From: SZUA-229 sp036567985
GTDB lineage: Bacteria > Pseudomonadota > Gammaproteobacteria > SZUA-229
Length of the DNA: 11,522 nt
NCBI GenBank assembly: GCA_036567985.1
Contig: DATCTK010000048.1
Span: forward strand, 1 to 11,522
Direction of reading: 5' to 3'
The translations under genes were made by a program, and so were the position numbers. Shown here piece after piece: positions 6,264 to 11,522 of this stretch (positions within the stretch are counted from its first letter, which is position 1; each line of letters starts with the position of its first letter). The notes beneath the pieces are model-generated. The model did not search any database, had not been told where the DNA came from, and saw nothing but the letters and a program-made list of their open reading frames with translations.

Positions 6264-6289
6264 CGCTCACCGCTGTACGCTGGTGAGCG
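6264..6289 (+). terminator. Stem-loop after the LysR gene
   Basis: CGCTCACC (6264-6271) and GGTGAGCG (6282-6289) form a perfect 8-bp stem around a 10-nt loop, starting 18 bp after the LysR stop codon. No T-run follows on either strand, so it is either an atypical terminator or a 3'-end-stabilising hairpin. Confidence 0.4.
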
Positions 6290-6320
6290 TCATCTGCTGT
6301 TTCAGTTTTGTGAAGCAGGT

Positions 6321-6326
6321 TATAAT
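6321..6326 (+). promoter_or_regulatory. -10 box TATAAT of the 116-residue protein/perM pair
   Basis: A perfect TATAAT lies 59 bp before the first start codon. The -35 region (around 6297-6303) is poor, so strength is uncertain. It lies just after the stem-loop that ends the LysR unit, which supports a separate transcription unit. Confidence 0.5.
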
Positions 6327-6385
6327 ACTTCCAGCCATAACGGCGAACCTCTACCGCGATCAGACCTCAAAATCCACAGGAGCTT

Positions 6386-6736
6386 ATGGTGAAACCCAGT
6401 GCAAAACACCTCACCGAGATTTTCGAGTACCTGCCGGAACAGGATCGAAAAACCCTGTGTGAATTTGCCGAATTTCTTAAATCCAGGGCCCCCGAGCCGG
6501 AACCGCAAATCCATGAGCCGCTGGATATTCAGCGCCCGGAGGAAGAGAGTGTGGTGGCTGCGATCCGCCGCCTCAAGCAAACCTATCCGATGTTGTCACA
6601 GAAAGCGCTGCTGAATGAGACCTCAAATCATATGATGGCGCACATGATGCAGGGCAAGCCGGCGATGGATGTGATTGATGAGCTGGAACAGCTGTTTGCA
6701 GAAAAATTTGAACAATTTATGGGTAGACGCGATTGA
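6386..6736 (+). CDS. Uncharacterised small protein upstream of perM
   Basis: The 116-residue protein is soluble and acidic, with no signal peptide or membrane segment. A helical N-terminal part (HLTEIFEYLPEQDRKTLCEFAEFLKSR, 8-34) vaguely recalls the short helical region of DUF2281/antitoxin-like proteins. A Pro/Glu-rich linker follows (35-54), then a helical, Met-rich second half (SNHMMAHMMQGKPAMDVIDELEQLF, 80-104). I do not recognise the family and assign no function. AGGAG at 6378-6382 lies only 3 nt from ATG 6386 and 6 nt from GTG 6389, so the GTG may be the real start. Its stop codon overlaps the TTG start of perM (TTGA), so the pair is very likely co-transcribed and translationally coupled. 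A role connected with the transporter is therefore reasonable to suspect. Confidence 0.85.
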   Translation: MVKPSAKHLTEIFEYLPEQDRKTLCEFAEFLKSRAPEPEPQIHEPLDIQRPEEESVVAAIRRLKQTYPMLSQKALLNETSNHMMAHMMQGKPAMDVIDELEQLFAEKFEQFMGRRD

Positions 6737-7797
6737 TAGACGTTTTACGCAACTGGTACCAACGCCACTTTTCCGATCCGCAGGCGGTGATCCTGGCCTT
6801 TATGCTGATTTTCGGCTTTGTGCTGATTATGTTTATGGGGCAGGTGCTGACCCCGGTGATCGCTGCGATCGTGATTGCCTATGTGCTGCAGGGGGCGGTT
6901 AAGAAGCTGACCTGGCTGGGTATTCCCCATGTGCTGGCGGTGAGCCTGGTGGTGCTGGGCTTTGTGATGTTGCTGATGGTGTTTTTTCTGGGGCTGTCAC
7001 CGCTGCTGACCAAGCAGTTGAGTCAGTTCTTTGCGGACATGCCGGTGATGCTGGGCAAGTGGCAGAACCTGCTAATGAGCCTGCCGCAGAACTACCCGTT
7101 TATTTCCGAGGCGCAAATCCGTGAAATCGTCATGCACATTAATAATGAGCTGGCTACGGTGGGGCAGCTGGTGCTGTCCAAGTCGCTGTCATCGGTGATT
7201 AACCTGTTTACCCTGCTGGTCTACATTGTGGTGGTGCCGTTACTGGTGTTTTTCTTTCTCAAGGATGCTGAGCGCATTACCCGCTGGATAAGCCGTTTTC
7301 TACCCAGCCGCGAAGGTCTGGCCGGCCAGGTATGGAAAGATGTGGACAGCAAGATCGGCAGCTATATCCGTGGCAAGCTGATCGAGATCGCCATCGTTGC
7401 GCTGGTGACATTTATTGCGTTTAAAGTGCTGGGCCTGCAGTATGCTGCACTGCTCAGCCTGCTGGTGGGGCTTTCGGTGATTATTCCCTATGTAGGGGCA
7501 ATTGCGGTCACCATTCCGGTGGCACTGATTGCCTACTTCCAGTTTGGTCCCGGCCCTGAATTTGTCTATATCCTTGTCGCCTACGGCATTATTCAGTTCC
7601 TGGATGGCAATGTGCTGGTGCCGCTGCTGTTTTCCGAAGTGGTGAATATGCACCCGGCTGCCATTATTGTGGCAGTGCTGGTATTCGGTGGACTGTGGGG
7701 TGTGTGGGGCGTGTTTTTTGCGATTCCACTGGCGACCCTGATTCAGGCGGTGATCAATGCCTGGCCTACAGTGCAAGTCGAGCCGCCAGGCAGCTGA
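6733..7797 (+). CDS. perM: AI-2E family transporter, PerM-type permease
   Basis: This 354-residue inner-membrane protein belongs to the AI-2E exporter/PerM superfamily. Members are variously linked to autoinducer-2 export or ion transport, and E. coli PerM itself has no firmly known substrate. Hydrophobic segments occur at about 18-36, 40-53, 65-88, 155-176, 216-232, 236-269, 276-300 and 308-342, fitting the usual topology with a large loop at about 90-150. Family signatures are PLLVFFFLKD (169-178), GLSVIIPYVGA (246-256), DGNVLVPLLFSEVVNMHP (291-308) and GGLWGVWGVFFAIPLATL (319-336), all very close to enterobacterial PerM. Translation appears to begin at TTG 6733, whose last two bases form part of the TGA stop of the preceding gene. 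The next in-frame ATG (6802) would cut into the first membrane segment, so TTG is preferred. Confidence 0.92.
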   Translation: MIDVLRNWYQRHFSDPQAVILAFMLIFGFVLIMFMGQVLTPVIAAIVIAYVLQGAVKKLTWLGIPHVLAVSLVVLGFVMLLMVFFLGLSPLLTKQLSQFFADMPVMLGKWQNLLMSLPQNYPFISEAQIREIVMHINNELATVGQLVLSKSLSSVINLFTLLVYIVVVPLLVFFFLKDAERITRWISRFLPSREGLAGQVWKDVDSKIGSYIRGKLIEIAIVALVTFIAFKVLGLQYAALLSLLVGLSVIIPYVGAIAVTIPVALIAYFQFGPGPEFVYILVAYGIIQFLDGNVLVPLLFSEVVNMHPAAIIVAVLVFGGLWGVWGVFFAIPLATLIQAVINAWPTVQVEPPGS

Positions 7798-8158
7798 TAT
7801 TGATGGCGATCCAGGTTCAGGCTGCGCAAGCACTGGATATTACTGATTGCTGTAGACATCATTAAACAGCGTTATATGAATCGTGCCGGGTAATCGCATG
7901 TAGCTTTATCCAGCCTGGTATCAGGCACAGATTAGCTTGTTCCCCCTCCTGAGTGGTTTCAGTCTTCACCTGTTGATGGTGAAGGTTGATGCCTGAAATG
8001 ACGCCATAGAGATTGATAATAAATCTCAGCTCGAAGTTTGCGAGACTGCAGCTTTGTTCAATCATGGTGCAGAAAACCACCACAATCTGTTGATAATCAT
8101 TAAGAAAATTAACAGGCAGCTGCTAGACTCCTTAGCAATCACTCACAACTGATTTACT
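7798..8158. other. 361-bp intergenic region without a convincing gene
   Basis: The region separates perM from the c-di-GMP signalling gene. It holds a perfect 7-bp stem with a 7-nt loop (CTTCACC at 7964-7970, GGTGAAG at 7978-7984) and a small hairpin, GCCTG-GTAT-CAGGC (7913-7926). Neither is followed by a T-run. An open frame of 73 codons on the minus strand (8083-7862) starts with GTG, has no ribosome site and no recognisable content. The promoter of the downstream gene must lie here, but I see no convincing -35/-10 pair. I see no known riboswitch, including no c-di-GMP (GEMM) motif. Confidence 0.5.
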
Positions 8159-11100
8159 ATGCAATTGAAAAAGGACGATTCTGTGCCATTCAATCGAGGC
8201 CACGTGGCACTGCGAATAACGCTGATTTACTGTGTCTTCGGCATCGCCTGGATTCTCTTCAGCGACTGGCTGGTGCGACTGGTCGCGCTGGATACGGATA
8301 TGTTGCATAGCCTGCAAAATATCAAGGGCACCCTGTATGTACTGCTGTCCGCAGCACTGATTTATGTGCTCATTCGTCATGAAAATCACCATACCCAACA
8401 GGCCGCACGGGCGCTTCTATCTGAACGTGAGCGGCTGCGTGGCATACTGGATGGCACCCGGGTAGGTACCTGGGAGTGGAATGTGCAGGATGGCTCGACA
8501 GTTTTTAATGAACGCTGGGCTGAAATGCTCGGTTACCAGTTGCAGGAGCTACAGCCCACCACTATCAAGACCTGGGAATCCCTGACTCATCCCGATGATT
8601 TTCTTATGGCAGAAGCTGCGCTGGTGCAGCACTTCAGCGGTGAAGTGGATCACTATGATGTGGAATTTCGTATGCAGCACAAGGATGGTCACTGGGTGTG
8701 GGTGCACGATCGCGGACAGCTGGTTGCGCGCACAGAGAATGGCGAACCGCTGCGAATGCTGGGAACCCATGCGGATATCAGTCAGCGTAAACACAATGAA
8801 GCGGAAATCGAGCGGGCCAATCGACTCTATCTTACGTTAAGTGAAACCAATCAGGCGATTGTGCGCTTTGCAGAACCGGAGCGACTGTTTCAGGAAGTCT
8901 GTCATATTGCAGTTGAGTATGGCGGTTTTCGCCTCGCCTGGATCGGCACGCCCGATAGCGATGGCTGGTTACAGGTGGCGGCAGCCAGTGGCCAGACCAC
9001 CTATTTGCAGGGAATAAAAGTATCGGTGAATGCCGGCCAGGCGGAAGGTGAGGGGCCAAGCGGTCGTGCCTATCGCGAGGCACGGCACCAGATCAATAAC
9101 AACTTTCACTTTAGTCCATCTGTTCATAGCTGGCTCAAACAGGCAGAGCAGGCGGGCTTTGGTTCATCCGCAGCCTTCCCACTGATCTGTGACGGCGAAG
9201 TATTTGGTGTGCTGAATATCTATGCCGATACGGTTAACTTTTTCAAGGAGCGGGAAATTCGTCTGCTCAATGAAATGGCGGCGGACATTGGCTATGGCGT
9301 GAAAAACGAGCGCCAGCGCCGACAGCAGCTGCGCAGTGAAGCGCGCTATCATGCAATTGCCGAAGGTGTGTCCGATGCGATTGTACTGGCGGCGCCGGAT
9401 CGCGTTATTGAATGGGTAAATCCGGCTTTTACGCAGATGTTTGGTTACCAGATGCAGGATCTGCTCGGGCGCGAGACGCGTGTGATCTATGCCGATGATA
9501 AGGACTATGAGAAGCAGGGGGAGCAACATTATCACCAGCAGGCGGATGCGCAGAGTGACAGCTATGAGATGAACTACCTGAAAAAAAGTGGTGAGGTTTT
9601 TGTTGGAGAAACCCTGGGTACACCGCTGAAAACCGAGTCAGGTGAGTTACTGGGGTATGCCGCGGTGATCCGTGATGTTACCCAGCGTCGACGCACCGAA
9701 GATCAGTTGCGTATTGCTGCGGCCGCGTTTGAAGTGGATAACGGAATTATGATTACCGATGATACCCTGCGTATTGAAAAAGTGAACCGTGCATTCACGC
9801 GCATCACCGGCTATTCAGCGCTGGAGGCGATCGGCAGAAAACCCGATTTATTACAGTCTGGTCGTCACAGTAAACGCTTCTATCAGCAGATGTGGGTGAG
9901 TATAAAAGAGCAGGGTTACTGGCAGGGAGAAATCTGGAACCGTAAAAAGTCGGGTGAAGTTTATCCAGAGTGGCTCACCATCAGTGTGGTGCGTAATGAT
10001 GCGGGTGAGCTGACTCATTATATTGGTGCCTTTACCGATATTTCGGAGCGTAAAGCGGCGGAAAAACGCATTCACATGCTGGCGTTTTACGACCCATTGA
10101 CCCAGCTGGCGAATCGCCGCCTGTTCTATGATCGCGTCGAGCACGCACGGGTGACCAGTGATCGTAGCCAGGAATGCGGTGCCATATTAATGCTCGATCT
10201 GGATCATTTTAAATTGCTTAATGACAGTCAGGGGCATCAGGCAGGTGATCAGTTGCTGATTGAAGTGGGGCATCGCATCAAGCAGCATGTGCGTGATGCG
10301 GACACGGTGTCGCGCCTCGGTGGCGATGAGTTTGTCGTGTTACTGGAAAGCCTGTCAGCGAATAAAGATCTGGCGGCGAGTTATGTCAATGAGGTGGCGG
10401 AGAAAATCCATGAATCTCTGCTGCAGCCTTACGACCTTGCCGATGTAAAAGATTACCGGATTACACCCAGTATCGGCGTCACCCTGTTTCAGGGGCAGGA
10501 TGCCAGTGTAGAAGATCTGCTCAAGCAGGCGGATGTAGCACTGTACGAAGGCAAGTCAGCAGGACGCAATACGATTCGTTTCTTCAATCCCGATATGCAG
10601 GATAAGGTCGATGTGCGGGCCAGTATGGAGGCTTCACTGGGGCGTGCACTGGTACAGGATGAATTCCAGTTATATTACCAGCCGCAGATCAGTGCACAGG
10701 ATCAGCTGATTGGGGCAGAAGTTCTATTACGCTGGTTTCCGAATAGTGGCGAGGTGGTGTCACCTGCAGATTTTATCCCACTGGCGGAAGATACCGGGCT
10801 GATTGTGCCGATAGGTTACTGGGTTATGGAAACCGCCTGTAAACAGCTGCATAAATGGCAGCAACAATCATCGACAAGCGAGTTAAGCCTGTCCATTAAT
10901 GTCAGTGCGCGCCAGTTTCATCAGCATGATTTTGTTTCCCGCTGCAAGCAAATTATAGAAGAATGTGGTGCAAATCCTCAGGGGCTTAAACTGGAGTTAA
11001 CCGAGACGGTTGTATTGAATGATATCGGCAGTGTTATCGAGAAAATCGAAGAATTGAAAGGCCTGGGTCTGGGTTTTTCGATGGATGATTTTGGTACCGG

Positions 11101-11383
11101 TTATTCCTCGTTGTCGTATCTTAAACGCCTGCCACTGGATCAGCTGAAAATCGACACCTCATTCGTGCGCGACCTTGCCAGTTCGGACAACGACCTGGCC
11201 ATAGTGCGCGCGATTATAGCCATGGGGCACTCACTCAATCTGCATGTTATTGCAGAAGGCGTGGAAACCGAAGAGCAGAAACAACAGCTGGCATATTACG
11301 AGTGTGATGCCTACCAGGGGTATCTGTTTGGTCGGCCGATGAGCCTGCAGGATTTTGAAGCCGGGTTTATTAATGGTCTTTAG
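8159..11383 (+). CDS. Membrane-anchored PAS-GAF-PAS-PAS-GGDEF-EAL c-di-GMP signalling protein
   Basis: The 1074-residue protein probably both makes and degrades cyclic di-GMP. Two membrane segments (about 18-38 and 55-73) flank a short periplasmic loop. Next come a PAS domain with PAC (about 90-210, WEWNVQDG, HPDD, KDGHWVWV), a GAF domain (about 225-385, GGFRLAWIG, AFPLICDGEVFGVLNIY) and two more PAS domains (about 393-512 and 517-633). The GGDEF domain (about 635-810) has an intact GGDEF motif (721-725), MLDLDHFKLLND (678-689) and an inhibitory I-site R712-x-x-D715, five residues before GGDEF. The C-terminal phosphodiesterase domain (about 820-1074) has EVL (854-856) in place of EAL. It keeps N914, E946, D976/D977, K997, E1033 and Q1053 and the DFGTGYSS loop, so activity is expected. 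ATG 8159 has no clear Shine-Dalgarno; the next candidate, GTG 8183, would still leave both membrane segments. It is followed directly by tandem repeats. Confidence 0.95.
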   Translation: MQLKKDDSVPFNRGHVALRITLIYCVFGIAWILFSDWLVRLVALDTDMLHSLQNIKGTLYVLLSAALIYVLIRHENHHTQQAARALLSERERLRGILDGTRVGTWEWNVQDGSTVFNERWAEMLGYQLQELQPTTIKTWESLTHPDDFLMAEAALVQHFSGEVDHYDVEFRMQHKDGHWVWVHDRGQLVARTENGEPLRMLGTHADISQRKHNEAEIERANRLYLTLSETNQAIVRFAEPERLFQEVCHIAVEYGGFRLAWIGTPDSDGWLQVAAASGQTTYLQGIKVSVNAGQAEGEGPSGRAYREARHQINNNFHFSPSVHSWLKQAEQAGFGSSAAFPLICDGEVFGVLNIYADTVNFFKEREIRLLNEMAADIGYGVKNERQRRQQLRSEARYHAIAEGVSDAIVLAAPDRVIEWVNPAFTQMFGYQMQDLLGRETRVIYADDKDYEKQGEQHYHQQADAQSDSYEMNYLKKSGEVFVGETLGTPLKTESGELLGYAAVIRDVTQRRRTEDQLRIAAAAFEVDNGIMITDDTLRIEKVNRAFTRITGYSALEAIGRKPDLLQSGRHSKRFYQQMWVSIKEQGYWQGEIWNRKKSGEVYPEWLTISVVRNDAGELTHYIGAFTDISERKAAEKRIHMLAFYDPLTQLANRRLFYDRVEHARVTSDRSQECGAILMLDLDHFKLLNDSQGHQAGDQLLIEVGHRIKQHVRDADTVSRLGGDEFVVLLESLSANKDLAASYVNEVAEKIHESLLQPYDLADVKDYRITPSIGVTLFQGQDASVEDLLKQADVALYEGKSAGRNTIRFFNPDMQDKVDVRASMEASLGRALVQDEFQLYYQPQISAQDQLIGAEVLLRWFPNSGEVVSPADFIPLAEDTGLIVPIGYWVMETACKQLHKWQQQSSTSELSLSINVSARQFHQHDFVSRCKQIIEECGANPQGLKLELTETVVLNDIGSVIEKIEELKGLGLGFSMDDFGTGYSSLSYLKRLPLDQLKIDTSFVRDLASSDNDLAIVRAIIAMGHSLNLHVIAEGVETEEQKQQLAYYECDAYQGYLFGRPMSLQDFEAGFINGL

Positions 11384-11389
11384 TCATTA

Positions 11390-11413
11390 GTCGTTCGTCG
11401 TTCGTCGTTCGTC
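11390..11413 (+). repeat. Tandem repeat of GTCGTTC, about 3.4 copies
   Basis: Three exact 7-bp copies (11390-11410) plus GTC. The preceding bases TTTAGTC and ATTAGTC (11380-11393) keep the same 7-bp phase and share the GTC end, so the array looks like a degenerate five-unit heptamer series that begins at the stop codon of the GGDEF/EAL gene. Confidence 0.85.
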
Positions 11414-11418
11414 AGACC

Positions 11419-11488
11419 AAAGACTAAAGACTAAAGACTAAAGACTAAAGACTAAAGACTAAAGACTAAAGACTAAAGACTAAAGACT
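11419..11488 (+). repeat. Tandem repeat of AAAGACT, 10 exact copies
   Basis: Seventy bases made of ten identical 7-bp units, beginning 36 bp after the stop codon of the GGDEF/EAL gene. Lack of any divergence suggests recent expansion or active slippage. The unit is complementary to GTCTTTAGTC at 11377-11386, which spans the upstream gene's stop codon, so the transcript end can form a 10-bp hairpin in several registers. Confidence 0.95.
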
Positions 11489-11522
11489 AGCGACGTTATC
11501 GGAGCTACTCAGGCTTGTACTG

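Noticed and set aside
7300..7833. 177-codon minus-strand open frame inside perM
   Set aside because: It overlaps conserved PerM transmembrane coding sequence and its His/Gln/Asn-rich composition is that of a shadow frame.
7862..8083. 73-codon minus-strand open frame between perM and the GGDEF/EAL gene
   Set aside because: It starts with GTG, has no ribosome binding site, no recognisable domain and no neighbour on its strand; treated as chance.
7798..8158. c-di-GMP (GEMM) riboswitch ahead of the GGDEF/EAL gene
   Set aside because: None of the conserved GEMM sequence blocks is present; only two small unrelated hairpins are seen.
11377..11488. CRISPR array
   Set aside because: The repeats are 7 bp with no spacers and no cas genes; a simple tandem repeat.

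Overview
The window looks like chromosomal DNA of a moderately GC-rich gammaproteobacterium. The basis is the kind of genes present: an enterobacterial-type Pat protein acetyltransferase, a PerM-type AI-2E exporter, a DUF4124 envelope protein and a PAS/GAF/GGDEF/EAL signalling protein. I see no rRNA, tRNA, CRISPR array or phage gene. A closer taxonomic placement is not supported.

Left part (1-3900): the 5' two thirds of a class II histone-deacetylase-type amidohydrolase runs leftward off the window edge. It is divergent, across 98 bp, from an 892-residue protein that fuses an NDP-forming acyl-CoA synthetase to a GNAT acetyltransferase. The two make a plausible acylation/deacylation pair. A small coiled-coil protein gene follows on the opposite strand, with a candidate terminator between the convergent ends.

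Middle part (4000-5350): a leftward pair, a DUF4124 envelope protein followed 18 bp later by a MIF-family tautomerase gene. The tautomerase gene is split by a 262-bp non-coding element with 31-bp terminal inverted repeats, apparent CTAG target duplications and two internal hairpin arms. This MITE-like insertion is the most unusual thing in the window. Removing it with one target copy restores an in-frame 112-residue MIF protein. As it stands, the catalytic N-terminus is separated from the rest, and the C-terminal part is fused in frame to an open stretch of the element.

Right part (5350-11522): a LysR-type regulator is divergent from the DUF4124 gene. Next come an unrecognised 116-residue protein and perM, overlapping at TTGA and probably expressed together from a promoter with a perfect TATAAT box. 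After a 361-bp region with no convincing gene comes a 1074-residue membrane-anchored c-di-GMP signalling protein (PAS-GAF-PAS-PAS-GGDEF-EVL). Its stop codon runs directly into two sets of 7-bp tandem repeats: about 3.4 copies of GTCGTTC, then 10 exact copies of AAAGACT.
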